Source: Struthidea cinerea
Lineage: Eukaryota > Chordata > Aves > Passeriformes > Corcoracidae
Length of the DNA stretch: 64,000 nt
Assembly: GCA_013397865.1 (NCBI GenBank)
Contig: VZTI01004040.1
Coordinates: 193,622-257,621 of the forward strand
Direction of reading: 5' to 3'
Shown here: piece after piece, positions 12,071 to 25,000 of the stretch
Layout: each line of letters begins with the position of its first letter
How positions within the stretch are numbered: the stretch's first letter is position 1
Made by a program: the position numbers and the translations under genes
The notes under the pieces: generated by a model
Told to the model about the DNA's origin: nothing
What the model saw: only the letters and a program-made list of their open reading frames with translations
Databases searched by the model: none

Positions 12071-14353
12071 GCCCGGGAATGGGAGTATGTGGGAGAGACG
12101 GAGCCCAGCTGCTCCTGCCGGTGCCAGGCGTGGGGACAAGGGGCAGCAGGTGCAAGCTGCAGCTAGGGGGAAATCTAGTTAAATATTAGGAGAGGGCTTT
12201 TAACCTGAGAGTGATCAAGCACAGGGGCATGGAGACCTTGTGGTCTCTTGTATAACCATGGAGACATTCAAACTTCAGCTGGGAAAACACAGAGCCACCT
12301 GATTAAACCGTGAGTTTGGATTTAAATTTGAGATTGAACCTGCTTAAAAGAGGGTTTGAGTCAGAAAACCCCAGAAGTCCCCTGCAAGCAAAATCAGTCT
12401 GGAACTCAGCTCTGCAAAGCAAAGTGTTCAGCTTCCCAACAGCCCAGTCACACCAACGGGGAAACTGAGGCACAGAAAAGAGAGGAGACATGGGAGGGGT
12501 TGTGCAAAAAAACCCCAGTTCTTCGCAGGGAAGGGCCGTGCATCCCTTTGCTGCTTTTTATTTTAATATAATCAGCATTTTTTGAAGGGCAAGGTCAGCA
12601 CAAGACCGGTGGCTGCACAAACCCAGGACACAGCTCAGTGCTGGAGCACGCACAAGGACTTCAGCCCAGGCAGGCAGGAGCAGAGGTACAAAGGATGGCT
12701 GATAACAACCTGCTGTGAGCCACAGAGCCCACATCTGCAGCAAGGGACACATCACCTGCCAGAGCACTGGAGTCTGACCCCAAATACATTGCCTCTGTCT
12801 CTTTTTTCTTACGTTTCTAACTGGAGCAATGACAAAACTCTCTGGTAGAGAGTGGTCCAGTCACTGCCCTGGGCACTGGTGTGGAAAACAACTTTTCTAC
12901 ACCCAGCATCCCAAAGGGCTCTTTCTGCAGGCTCTTTGGGTAGAGGCAGTAGGTAAATTTCAGGCTCTGGACAGAGGTGCCTGTGATGATGTTGCTCAAG
13001 GTTGAACAGGGTAGCTGTAGCAGAGCAGGAAGCAAACAGGAGCTTTTAAATAATATATCTGAGCTCAAAGAGTGGGTCAGAGCAGAGCACACCTCTAGGA
13101 TATCAGGTAGGAAGGGAGCTGCTTATCCATAATTATATAAATTATATCACCAACCTCTAGGAATCTCCCCACCATCTCTGTGCTCGGTATTCCTCATGAC
13201 ATTGCAAAGGTGAAGCCTGAGCCACCCAAACCTCCTGTGGCCCCACGGTCCTCCCTGTAGCTGTAGTAACCAGATCCTCATGGCACAGTGGGGTGCTCAC
13301 CCTGTAATGGAGGTCTGTCCCCATTCCAGATGTGGATCCAGGTCCTTTCAGAAGGTGCTAGATAAAACAGAAAGGCTGGACCTTGTTCTTCAGGGATTGG
13401 TCAGGTTTAAATCGATGGTGAAACCTCCCCATGGCCATCCCTGGAGTCACTAAGCTCCCAGGTTTACTTGGATGCTGAGATGAGTGGCTGATATCTCCAA
13501 AACAGAGTCTCAGCTCCTCAACATGCTCCAGTGGTAGCTGACACAAAAAACTGCAAGTAGTATCTCTGGACAAAACAGTGAAATATTAGAAATAAAGCAA
13601 ATAGGAAAAGCTGCAGGATATGTGATTTGCCTCCTCTATTCTGACCTCTCCCCCTTCCCATGATGGTGTGTGCCAAGGTGAATTCAGGACTTTCCTTCCT
13701 TGCCCATGCAGAGGCAGAGCACACTTTGAGCTCAGCTCAAATTCGGGCTAGAACAAGGACAGGAACAAATCCACAGGGAAAACTGCACAAGCTGATAGTT
13801 TTTATTACCAATGCAATTATTTAATATCACCATTTTGCAGTGGTCTTTGCAGTGGTCACCCAGCACACTTCAATGAGACCTCGCCTATTCCCACCACCAT
13901 GGGACTTTATGCCTCTGGGCATTCACTTACCATACATTTAATTCTTTTAATGTGTGTTTTGACTGTGTGAAATGACTTCATTAATGCATCCATTTTTTTT
14001 CCAAGTGAAGAGCTTACAATGAGATTGGTGATTCCTTCAGCATTACATCCGTCTGGGAAGCAGGAACCCTGCAAAAAGAGTGGATTACACCAGGATACCT
14101 GCTGCTTTGCGTATGCAAAGAGGTTGTTGCCACAGGTGTGTCCATGCCCTGGGTCTATCAGCAGTGATAACCCTCATCAACAAGGTCAGTGGTTAATGCT
14201 GGGGTGCAGGGACTGCTGATGTGGCAGTCACAGGTGAGCAGAGAACACAGCCTGGGCACAAACCAGGATGACAGTGCCGTTTACTTGGAGAACTTTTCCC
14301 ATGCTCAGCCCTGCAATTTCCATGCACTCAAGTTTAGAGGGGCATTTCATTTT

Positions 14354-14475
14354 GGAGCAACCTGGGCTAGTGAAAGGTGTCCCTGCCCGTGGCAGGAGGG
14401 TTGGAACCAGATGACCTTTAAGGCCCCTTCCAACCCAAACCATTCTGTGATTCCATGATTCATTCTATGATTCTT
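14354..14475 (+). repeat. CR1 LINE 3' end fragment
   Basis: The segment shows the avian CR1 tail: GGAGCAACCTGG, then a stretch like CTAGTGAAAGGTGTCCCTGC, then CCTTCCAACCCAAACCATTC, ending in imperfect ATTCTATGATTC units. The orientation is plus. CR1 is the dominant non-LTR retrotransposon of birds and usually survives as 5'-truncated copies like this one. Confidence 0.9.
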
Positions 14476-15137
14476 TAATATTATTTTGAAGTTTTAAGAA
14501 AAGGAGGGGAGGAGTGTGTCCGTGCTGCCTGTCAGGACTCATCCACTGCAGCAGCAGATCAAGAACTGGAAAATGTAATAGCCTCTAATTAACCTGGTCT
14601 TACTCAGTGCCTCCCTATTCCTGCTGGCACTTCCACTCTGGACCTTGCCCGTTCCTGAGCAGTTCGTGGCCTCTGGAGTCACATGTCAGGAATCACGTCT
14701 ATTTGCAAACCCCAGCTAAGGCTGCTAACAGACTTTTTCAACTTTTTTTTCTTTTTTTGTAATGCATAGTTTTTAATCCCTCCAGGTGGAATTTCCTCAG
14801 CCTCTCCACCTTCCAAAGGCATCCCAAAGCGTGATGAGGACTGAAGAATCAGAGAGACATGTATAACAGCAAAAATTCAATTTTTTTCCTGCACAAATCC
14901 CCCTAAAATTTCATGCCTCAGCCCCGAACATTGCAGCACTCAAAGACAAGCACAGCAAAACGCTCAACTTCGTGTTTGCTGAGCAGCTTTTCCATCCTCT
15001 CCAGCAAAGTGGGCCCCTCTGCATGTCCCAAGCACAAGCAATGCCTTGGGTAGGGGTCCCCGGCCCATTTCCCCGGCAGAGCGTCCCGGGAGTGCTGCGG
15101 ACCAGCGGCTCTGCCGGAGCCAGCGGTGAATCCCCAG

Positions 15138-15151
15138 TCACTAGATGGCGG
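15138..15151 (+). promoter_or_regulatory. CTCF-like motif
   Basis: TCACTAGATGGCGG matches the CTCF core CCASYAGRKGGCRS at 13 of 14 positions, on the plus strand. It lies in a GC-rich patch with several CpGs between THNSL2 and FABP1, and points the opposite way from the motif at 10,729. Occupancy is inferred. Confidence 0.5.
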
Positions 15152-18100
15152 CAGTGCCTTGTGTCCCGGCATCCAGGAGGCGATGCACGCCCCTTTCCCT
15201 GAGCCCATCCAGCCTTTCCCACCCTCCCACAGGTCCCCCCACCCTTCAGGCTACGGACGCCCAGGTATCCCAACAAAAGCCGGGGAACACCTCTCCAAAC
15301 TTTTGGAGCTGAGGAAAAGGAAGCACGGGCGGTGTCCTGCGGCCGGAGGGTTGGATGCAAAGCTGATGCGCGAGCTGATCGGGGTGGGAAGGAGGTTCTT
15401 CATGTTCACCAATCTTCTCCCCAAAGAATCCCATCCTGGGATTTCATCACCTTTTCAGCAGGATCTCTCCTATCCCCAGGGAGACACTCAGAAAGGGGCA
15501 CACAGAAAGGACCCCAACTCTCATCCACGTTCAAAAAGCACCAAATTTAATAAAAAAAGCATCACATAACCCCAAGCAGCATGAAAATATCCCCATATCT
15601 CCTAGTCCTGTCTCTGCCTACAAGCTGTCTGGGGTCTGAAACCCACACACAAACAAAAGCTTTCGGATCCATAAGTGGCCCAGGCAACAGCAGGCAGGTC
15701 CAGAAAGGGGGTGACCAGGATATCTGGGATTTTGCGATGTCATTTACTACCCTGCACAGAGTACATCCCAGTGGGAAGTGTGTTCTGTTGGCTGAGAAAA
15801 ATTATAGGAGCTTATCACTGGGGATTGTTGAAGTTGTGTGTCCCCTGCCCTCTCATGTACAGAAGTGTGAACATTCACAGAGAAAACAGGGAGATTCCAG
15901 GTAAAAACTGCAAGGTTCTGGCCAGAAATCAAAGTATTTCAGTTCTGCCTTTCTCAGAGGCAGATCCACATCTTAGTCAGGCTCAGAATCTACAGCAGGA
16001 AGGGGGCTAAGGAAGTTTGCAAAATATCTGCAGCTGCACAGGCAAACATGCGCCCAGAATTATTTATTTGAGCCTCATGTCAAGGAGATATAAGGCAGAA
16101 ATGTATGACTGAAAATAAATTAACATCCACGAAGCTGTATCATTGTTACAGCAGAGGTGGCTCTTTCCCCCTCTTTCTAAATCTGATCTAAATTGTCAGT
16201 ATCTCAGCTGACATGAGGCAGAACTTCCGTGTGGGTCACCTCCTCTCATCTACAAATGCACACATATAGACTTTTCCACCTCTGGTGATTTTGCAGGGCA
16301 AGGAGCTGCCAGCACGTCTGCCCTTTCCCCACGTCTGGGTGCAACTCTTTCCTCAGAGCAAGGTGTTTCACAACCAGGTCAAGGACATCTGTGTTGTGGT
16401 TTGGGTCTTGTAGGCCAAAGTGCAGGACCCACTCATAAAGGCAGAGCAGAAAGGGAGCGCAAGGAATTGTGCAGTGCTGGCTTCCCTGGCGGGATATTGG
16501 AGAAGCTGTTACCTGGAGAAGGTTGTGCAATCTGGTTCTTCTATGCTGAAGTTCACATTATAGCCCTGAGCCAAATTTTATCTCAAAATCTGCAATCCCG
16601 TGGCTCTATGACCACCCACTAAGGACTGCACAAGGAAGATGCTTTACCAGCTTCTCCAGGTGACTTTGGGGAAAGTCAGGCTCCATAATGTGCAAAATGG
16701 GGATACTTGTGCTCAGGGAGGCACTCTGACTCGCAAACACAACAGAACCAAGTGGGACATGGACAGCAGCACTCCTGGGCTTTGTCCACAGCTCTGGTCT
16801 TGCTGGCACCATGGTTGTTCCCCATGGAGCACCTCCCTGGCCCTGAACCTGGTGAAAACTCACTTGCTGTCAGACTCCATGCAATTCTCTGCCCTCCTCA
16901 CAGCTGTTTCCTGCCTCAGCCCTGACCCCTGGCTAGTGCATCACTCTTGGCTCATTGCTTTCCCCAGCCAAGGAGCACCATTTGCTAGGGAAGGTCTTGG
17001 GGGTTACTGCTTGGACTTTCCTTCATTTTATATATAAATTGTGGTTCTATATTTGCCTCAGGGAGAGACAGGAACAGGCTCCTCCCCACGCTTGTACGGC
17101 CCCGAGATGCTGTTCTTGACTACTCAGGTGCAACCCACTGTGAGCAGCACTGAGTGAGCCGCTGTGCTTGATAAATCAGGATGAAGGGGAGCACAGCTGG
17201 ACAGGTGAGCACTGGCCCACAGTGACAGCCAGGTGTCCCTCCAGGACTGGAGTTCATCTAACCACCTGTGGGCACTTGGAGGCTGCTGCCCTTTCCGTCC
17301 CAACATGCCAGTCTCCTGCACTTGGTCAGATGAAGGTTTTCTTATCCCCACTGTGTCTCAGGGGCTCTCCATGTGCCTGGATCAGAGGGAGATGTTTGCA
17401 CTGCAGATGTGTGGTGGGGTCAGATGCACCATCTGTACTGGTTAAATGTTCACTGGCTCTGCTTTGGGAGACTCTTCCAGACCTTCCTCACTCAAGAACA
17501 TTGACTGCTAATGGCTCCGTTTCTTTCCCAAGATTTTCTTTCCTTGCCCTGGCACAAACCAGCTCCATAGGCAATGAGCACCATTTTCAATCCTTTCTCC
17601 TTTCAGTCCTGACTCCATGAGCTGGGCTGTGGGATGGAGGGCAGCCTCATCCCACTGAAGGCCAAGCTGCAAGGACAATACCTGTCCTCTGAGTGCATAA
17701 ACAGAGGGGTCCATGTGCCTGGAGAGAGGACACAGTGCTACGCCACAGATGTTGAAGGCAAGAGAGTGGGAAGTGGATGGCAGAGCCAGCAGCTTTAATT
17801 CCTACCCTGAAGCAAGATCCCAGCAGCAAAGTCCAACTCTTCCGTAAGCTCTGCTGCCCAGGTGATCATTGGTAAGCAGAACTAAGGCTCTTGTGCTATC
17901 AGTGATAGAGTTGCCTTGACTTTGAAGAAGCAATACCAGCCCTTTGCTCCCTTTGGTACCTTTGCAATAAGATGACAAGGGCTGAGGGCTGCCTTTCTCT
18001 GAATATCAGCATCGATGGAAAGCTTTATCAAGCAGCAGCTCTCTGCACAAGCTACTGCTTTTGGCAGTCTTATCAGGGCTCTGATAATGACGTATCTAAT

Positions 18101-21100
18101 CTAAACCTATATGAAATGGTACTGCAGCTTGGAAGTTACAGCTTGGAGACAGGAGTCTCCAGCAGACTGCCAAGGCCGTTTTAAAAAGAGAAAAATCTGG
18201 GAAAGGTGCTGTATTTCATCTCAGTGCTGTCTTGGTAACGCAGCACAAAGAAAACCTGGTGGAAGCCAAGAGGGATGGAGAGCTCACAGCAGCAGCGACA
18301 GCATCTTTTCCCATCCCATCCAACCTTTCGAAGCAATGCAGCCATGTGGCCTGATGAAGAAACCTTTGTTCCTCAAGGTTCAAAATAATCATACCAGAGA
18401 TGTGAAAACCTGGTATGGTTTTCATAAAACCTGGCAGGAGACCAAGTTCCCAGGTTCACGGGCAGCAGAAATAGGGGTTACCTAACAATACTGTGGGTTG
18501 AGACAGGGGGAAGCCTGCCTGGGGATCCGTGACTGGCAAGCTTATGACCAAGCTTTTAAAAAAAATGGCTAGGGGTTTTGGGGTGTTCAACTGGACCTGC
18601 ACTGGAAAAATCCAGGGCTGAATCATCAAAGGTCCTGGCTTGTAGCCTGTCACATTTGGGCCAAGAAAATGGTAGTGTAGAGCCCAGCCCCGGCTTCCCA
18701 AAGCAGTGAGGTGCTGGGCTCCCTGAAGTCTGGGGAGTCACTGGTGGGACAGATAAGAGAAGCAAGGGAGGTGACAGAGTAGAGATGCACGAAGACATTC
18801 CCAGACCTCCACAAGGCTGCCAGGGACCCTCCCCTGGGCTACAGCAAAATGCCTCTCCCCACACAGCGCTTTGGCTGTAAAGTCATTCTTGTAGTTCAGA
18901 ACTTAATTAAAAGTTTCCGTTTGAACTGGAGGAGGCAGAGAGATTTTTTTTTCTCTAGGAGCCCTAAATCTCAAAATCCGGATATAATGTCCAACTCATC
19001 AAGAAGTAGTGCAGGTAGGAGGGTGGCTTCCCAGACACTGAGTGAAAGTGAGAGCCCAGACTGGGAATCCCAGCAAATTGAGGGGAAGTCCTAAAAGGAT
19101 GCAACTGCTCCACAGGCAGCTACAGAGGTGACAGAGCCAAACTCTTCTTGAATATGGAAGATGTTATAACATGAGACACCGGGCACAAACTGAACTTTGG
19201 GAGGTCTGGGTTGAGCACCTTCCTTCAAGAGGTGGGTGGTGGAGACCCAGGATGAGTACCCAGGGAGCCAGAGGAGGTGGGATTTGAGATTTGGCCAAAA
19301 CCATGGCTGATCCACTGGTGATATTCTTGCCTGAGAAGATCTGCATGTCCATATCTCTGATTCAGATGCAAAAAGCAGAAATAAGATACTTCAATCCTTT
19401 TTTTCTGACAAGATTCTAAGACTCTATGCTCTATTTTCAAAGCAACTTAAAGACAGAAGCACCTGCTGGCTTCCCACAAGACGTAGCTTCCTCAATAATT
19501 TTTGAAAATGATCCATGCCTTTTCTCTTTATACAAACCAGATTCAGGTTTTAGGGAATGGATTTATTTTAATCAAATTATCAATTGACATGGCCTCGTGT
19601 TAGTGCAAATCATGTGCATTTTCTTGGCCCTGGAAGGTTAAAGTGATATCATATTTTAAAAGATCCCATATTCTGTTGGGGAGATGTACAAGTATTCTGA
19701 ACTTTGCTATTGAGATTAAGTTTATCTCACCTGCCATTTGCTCAGCAGGCCTGGCTAGATAATAATTACCTTGGCCAAATTTCATGCAATAAGCATTTCT
19801 CCTTTTTTTAATACCAACTGCATTTTTTTGCTAAAGAAAATTAAAAGAACATTGAGCCCAACAGAACACAAAGAGGTTTTATTTTTGTTCATTGATCAAA
19901 AATCAGTTGGTCACGTTTCCAAATTTTCCAATAGTGATCCATAGTCCCCATTTATCCAATAGCAAATCAGGAGCACGGATATGTTATAGCTATTCACAGT
20001 AAGTAGAGGAGGAGAGGATACCTACAGAAAACAACTTGGGGTCCAAATGGGATGAATTCTCCCATGAGCTGTCCATTTCTGTGAATGGAAAAGTTTCTGC
20101 CCAGTTACCAAGAGAGTCCTGGACAATTACATTCCCCTTTTAACATTTGATGAGTGGCATCCAGCCCTTAGGTGCTTCGTCTCCATGGACACTGTGTGCC
20201 TGGGAACTCTGCAGTTTTTTCAAGCCTAGTATCTCTCCCCATCATGGAAAGAGAGGGGACCTGAATTGCCTGGAGGAGCAGCCAGAGGTCCAGGGCATGA
20301 ATATGTGGGAGGCACCCATGTGCTTCCAGGTGGCCCATGGCCAGAGAACATTGGCTGACAGGAGGCAGAGATCTACCAGCTCGGGCTGCTGCCAGGACAC
20401 AGCAGAAGAGGTCAATCACCACTGTCCCCATGAAGAGGACACTGAAAAGGGACATATCAGCACAGCCCCATGTGACACCGGGGTATTCACCTGAGGCAGG
20501 CATAAAAACGAAATGAAATTCCTAAGGTTATGTCATTCCTGAGGGGATAAAATGGAAAACAGTCAAAAAGCTGTTTGGAGAAATTGCTGAGTGGACCCAC
20601 CCTCCCATGAATGCTCTCTGAACCTGCCTGGCTCCCTCCACAGTGCGTAGGGATGATGTCCCTACAGATTTTCTCCCCTCCCAAACAACTTCATCCACTG
20701 TCCGTCCCACCGGCCAAGGTTTCCCTTCTCCTGCCTCATCTGGCAGATACTGCCTGTACTAATTAACCAGAAACTGAGGCTCTCTACTGCAGCACGGAGA
20801 GCGGGGCTGAGCCGGCAGGAGCGGGACAGGAGGCAGCAGAAGGCTCTGACAGCGTCTCCAAATTGGAAGGAGATAGGTCTTTTTCATTCTTATCCATGAT
20901 TTCACTTCAAGGAAAGGACAAAGATGCTAGGAGAAGGCAAAATGGAAGAATTGCAAAGAGGAGAAGGCATGTGAGTGAAAAGGTGGAAAATCCCTGAGCT
21001 GACTTTGGGAGGGAGGAGGAATTCATTGAGGCAAGAAGCCAAGCCTGGGAGTCCAGACCCAGAGGATGGACGCTCAGATGCCATGAAGCAATCTGGGACA

Positions 21101-21743
21101 CTGAGCCGCAGGGACCAGACTGGAAGAGGAGCCCAGCTCCAAGTCCTACTTTGAAGGGAGGAATCGGGCTCAGCTTGGAGGCTGCTGCTGGCCCTTCTTC
21201 TGATGTGGCACTAGGGAGAGTTGCAGCTCCAAGGGCTGGAATGCTCCTTCAGTACACGAGTGACTGTGGCTCCCACGGGGAAGGGAGATGAAAGGGGTTT
21301 GGTAGATCACTGATGGCACCAGCTCTCTGTCCACACAGGGCCACAGTGGTGGAGCCTGAATCAATCTGCAGTCTTCAGCTGGGCCAGTGCAAGGCCAGGA
21401 ATTGATCTGGAGTCATTTTCTTAGGGGACAGCAATGGGTTTGGGCTACTGCTACATCTGGGTTACACCAAATCCCACCAGAACAGGTCTGTGAGCCAGTC
21501 AGTCCCTGCCAGTGTGCAGCTACTATTCTGCCAGTGCTAAAGCCCCGCTGTGCACCCACCAGTGAGCAGAAACCCCCCAGTGTCAGCTGCAGGGGACACA
21601 CAGCCACCACATTCTCCTCCTGAGATGCGTGCTTCCACGCTGCAAGAACATTAGATGATTTGGCTCGTTCCTCTGATAACGAACCTCTCTGCACAATTAT
21701 TATTTTTTTTTATCATTTGTTTATGGATGCCACATTGCAACCT

Positions 21744-21763
21744 CCATAAAATGGATTTTATGG
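21744..21763. promoter_or_regulatory. FABP1: CDX-like inverted repeat upstream of FABP1
   Basis: CCATAAAAT and ATTTTATGG form a perfect 9-bp inverted repeat with a 2-bp spacer, about 165 bases before the TATA box. Each arm holds a TTTATG/CATAAA core as bound by CDX homeodomain factors, known regulators of intestinal FABP genes. The role here is inferred. Confidence 0.35.
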
Positions 21764-21822
21764 GGTGCTCCCTGCCCCCACACTGTAAATTGTGGTCTGT
21801 AAATTGTAGAGCAATTCATCAC

Positions 21823-21835
21823 TGACCATTGCCCA
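21823..21835 (-). promoter_or_regulatory. FABP1: DR1 (PPAR/HNF4-type) element of FABP1
   Basis: TGACCATTGCCCA reads on the minus strand as TGGGCA A TGGTCA, an imperfect direct repeat with one-base spacing. Mammalian FABP1 promoters carry a functional PPAR/HNF4 DR1 close to the start. This one is about 90 bases above the TATA box. Function is inferred by motif and position. Confidence 0.5.
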
Positions 21836-21842
21836 GTTTTAC

Positions 21843-21855
21843 GTTAATGTTTGAA
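21843..21855 (+). promoter_or_regulatory. FABP1: HNF1-like site of FABP1
   Basis: GTTAATGTTTGAA matches the HNF1 palindrome GTTAATNATTAAC at 9 of 12 fixed positions, with a perfect first half-site. It lies about 60 bases upstream of the TATA box. HNF1 sites near this position are known in mammalian FABP1 promoters. Confidence 0.4.
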
Positions 21856-21915
21856 CATGCCCATAAATCAATTACATCATCTTACCTCTGGCCAACTTTT
21901 AAGGCAGAAGAATGA

Positions 21916-21922
21916 TATAAAA
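21916..21922 (+). promoter_or_regulatory. FABP1: TATA box of FABP1
   Basis: TATAAAA lies 70 bases before the start codon. A start about 30 bases downstream (near 21,946) would give a 5' UTR of roughly 40 bases, typical of FABP genes. Confidence 0.75.
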
Positions 21923-21985
21923 CCAAGCTCTGCTTACCAGCAAAGCACCTTCTCTTGTATTAGGAGCACAAAGAGCTTTTCCACC

Positions 21986-22052
21986 ATGAGCTTCACTGGA
22001 AAGTACGAGCTCCAGTCCCAGGAAAACTTTGAGCCCTTTATGAAAGCCCTTG
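21986..22052 (+). CDS. FABP1: FABP1 exon 1 (coding part)
   Basis: The ATG at 21986 has a strong context (CCACCATGA). It encodes MSFTGKYELQSQENFEPFMK and ALG, ending one base into a codon at the donor GTAAGT. Confidence 0.95.
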
Positions 22053-25000
22053 GTAAGTGCCTGCGTGTGCTACGTGCTGCTTTGTCTCCACAGATCCCAC
22101 TGATTCTTGGGAGCCAACTGTTCTGATGTGCTGATGATGTAGATTGAGACATCTCTGAGATTTCCCCTGTCTGTCACCTTGAAATTGTTGGGCTTTTAAA
22201 TGTATGTGTGTGGAGATGTGATCTCAAAATAGAAGAGAAAGCATCTCTCTGGCTTGGGGGCTGGGTGTCAAGAGGTGATGAGTGAAGTTTTATGGCTTGC
22301 AGGAAGTTGGTGCTGGCGGGCTCTGCAGCCACTGGCCAGTGTGGCTGAGTGCTGCACGCACGTGATAAGCCAGCAGGACCTTGGTGGTTTAGGGGCACTG
22401 CAGATCTGCTCCATCAGGCTGTGAAATTTGAGGGCAAGCGGGACATTGGTCAGCCACTGTGCTATGATGCTGCAAAGCCTCAAATCTCACCGTTCATCAG
22501 AAAAATAGTTGGCATTGTTTAAATGCTAAATGATGAATGTGTCTGATAGATTTCCACTCGAGTCTGTGACAGGGAATGTCGTCCTGCAGGGATTCAGGGG
22601 GCTTTGCACTATTACTGCACAATTATGTGCCAGAAGGGCTCTACCTGTCAGATCACCTTCAGGCTTTGGGAGAAGATTTTATAAGCTGCTTCTGAGGAAC
22701 CCTGAATCTCATAAAAAAATCACTTTGTTCCTTTGTTCTGTCTTCATTTAATCCATTTTTCCTTGCCTGTCAGTGAAAGAAGGAAAGCAGGATTTATTCT
22801 GAGACCCTGTCTCTTTATTCTGAGACAAAGCTGATGTTTGTTCTCCCAGTCAGCTCAGTGGACATGGGACATGCCTAGCTCCCACACAAAATTCAGGATG
22901 ACAGTATTGATCTTCCTCCCCAGCAGACTCAGGGACATGTGGCTCTTGGGGAAGCATCATCACTGAAATATTTTTCCACACTGGAATAGAAATCTTCCCA
23001 GCTGTAGGCCCCCAAATCCTGCTACATTCATTCACTCAGCAGCAGCAATCTGCCCACAGATGGCTCCACCGTTCACTCAATGTCTCTTGTTTCTGGGCAG
23101 GGCTCCCTGAGGACCAGATCCAGAAGGGCAAGGACATCAAGAGCGTCTCAGAAATTGTGCAGGATGGGAAGAAGTTCAAGGTTACTGTGACCACTGGCAC
23201 CAAAGTGCTGAAAAATGAGTTTACCATTGGGGAGGAGAGTGAGATAGAGATGCTGAATGGAGAGAAAGTGAAGGTGAGTGAACAGCCCCTCCTCTGCCAG
23301 GGCTGTGGGGGTTCATGGACATTAAATTTCCTTTCCAGCCATTCCCTCTGCATATGAGCAAAGGGACTGAGCATACCACAGGTATTAATTAATGTACTGC
23401 ACTTCCTGCAGAAGAAGCCTTGCATTTCTGAACCTATTTTAACAGTCACTTTGGAAAACAGTGGAAGCCAGTGTTTTAATATCCCATTTGGAAAAGGGGG
23501 ATAGAGATGCTTTGGTAAATTTTTTTGACAGGAAGAGTTCTGAAAGATTTGAGGTGGAAAAAGATTGGCTTTGTGTCTTTTTGCAACACAAAACATACCT
23601 CCGCCTTCATTTTGTTGACTCAAAAGTAGAGCAGTAAAATCAGACAACGAATCATAAACCAATAAATCTCTCCTTTTAAGTCCCAGTAGCTGTTAACTTC
23701 TCTGCTAGCCTTTCCCACTGATTCAGGTTATGCTGGGTGAGATGATTTGGCAAGGTGAGGAGTTATCACCCTTGGACTTGGGTCAGCTCCCGTTCCTGGA
23801 TTTTAGTTTGCAGTGGTTCACAGAACGTCAAGGCAGCACCACTGGCAAATGCTGCCTCTCACCTCTGCCTCAGGAGAAGATGGTATTGCAGGGACTTTTG
23901 AAAGCAGGAGGGATGATCACCAAAGAAATGCCCCGTGAATGGGGCTCTGAGAGCTGTCACGATTTCCAGCATCACTTTGCCATAAACCAGGGGGAAACAG
24001 TTATTAGAAGAGTTTTACACTCTGTACATCAGCAGCTCAAGGGCAAATGAACACATCTTATAGCTGGGCAAGACAGATAAACAGAAATAGGCTTTACTGG
24101 CTTATTTATTTGATTAATTTCACTGATCAGTGATAGCTGCCCTGGGGCAGCTATCTGCAGCCTTTTTAGGTGTGCAGCTCCCAGGGGGCAGAGACTCAGC
24201 AGATGTGCCTGTCCCTTGATGAACTTTCCACCCATGTCCGAGTTTCTGAAAGCTCCTTAAATAGTTTCCCACCTTGACTGAGACTCCCCCCAGCCCCTTG
24301 CTGTCATCCAGCTCCCAGTCACTTCACCCCAAAGGAGGCTGCTGCAGCAGTGTGCAGTAGGTGGGTGGTGCAGAGGAGATGACATGACACACCCTGGCCC
24401 AGCTCAGCTGGCTCTGCATTCCCCCCCTGCTACAGCAGGGGAAGGACGAAATGCAGGGGTTGAGGTGGTCTCCAGCAATAACATGAATGCTTCTGTCTTC
24501 CACCAGGCTGTTGTGCAGATGGAGGGTAACAACAAGCTGGTCACGCAGGTGAAAGGGATGAAATCCGTCACAGAGCTCAACGGAGACACCATCACCCACG
24601 TAAGTGTAGAAGGGCAATGGCTGGAATAACAGAGCTGCCTTCAGGGGCCTGGCCCTAGGAAACTACAGAGGTGCTGGGCACCTTGGGGGGATGCTGGAGC
24701 AGAGCATGTGCTTGCATACAGGCTCTGCAGCCAGGCACTGAAGGCAGTTTCTCATTGGAGTGTGATCCAAAAAGTACTTCTTAAGACCCCAGTTTAGGCA
24801 CAGCTGATCAAAGTTTCAGGTAATGAGGGCATGTTCTCACCCACACAGAGGAGCAGGAATGTGCCAGGGCTTGGCACTCTTAGAGAAGAGAGGTGAGACA
24901 AACTGATCCCAGCTGAGAGATGCCAGATTATCCCTATCTCTTTGGGGTATTCATTAAGAAATCCAAAGCTTTAAAAATTCAGCTTATAAGAGATAGACTG

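Larger units (their letters stand above)
12190..21740. other. THNSL2-FABP1 divergent intergenic region
   Basis: About 9.5 kb with no recognised gene. It contains a CR1 3' end, a CTCF-like motif inside a small GC-rich patch (about 15,040-15,370) and weak traces of an old MIR-type SINE near 12,457 and 16,655. Open frames of up to 150 codons occur (for example near 15.1 and 17.2 kb), but they lack family resemblance and splice context. Confidence 0.5.

Noticed and set aside
11547..12155. A 202-codon open frame on the minus strand over the CpG-rich region
   Set aside because: GC-rich DNA has few stop codons; the translation is low-complexity and not joined to THNSL2 in a sensible way.
12457..12486. 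GAAACTGAGGCACAGA word, typical of MIR
   Set aside because: Only about 30 bases match, too short to call an element; the same holds near 16,655, 42,725 and 51,390.
15126..15569. A 147-codon plus-strand open frame
   Set aside because: It has basic-rich stretches but no recognised domain, no partner exons and a GC-rich base composition that explains the openness.
23036..23662. A 208-codon open frame on the minus strand
   Set aside because: It runs antisense through FABP1 exon 2 and has no family resemblance; it is a shadow of the real exon and its low-stop flanks.
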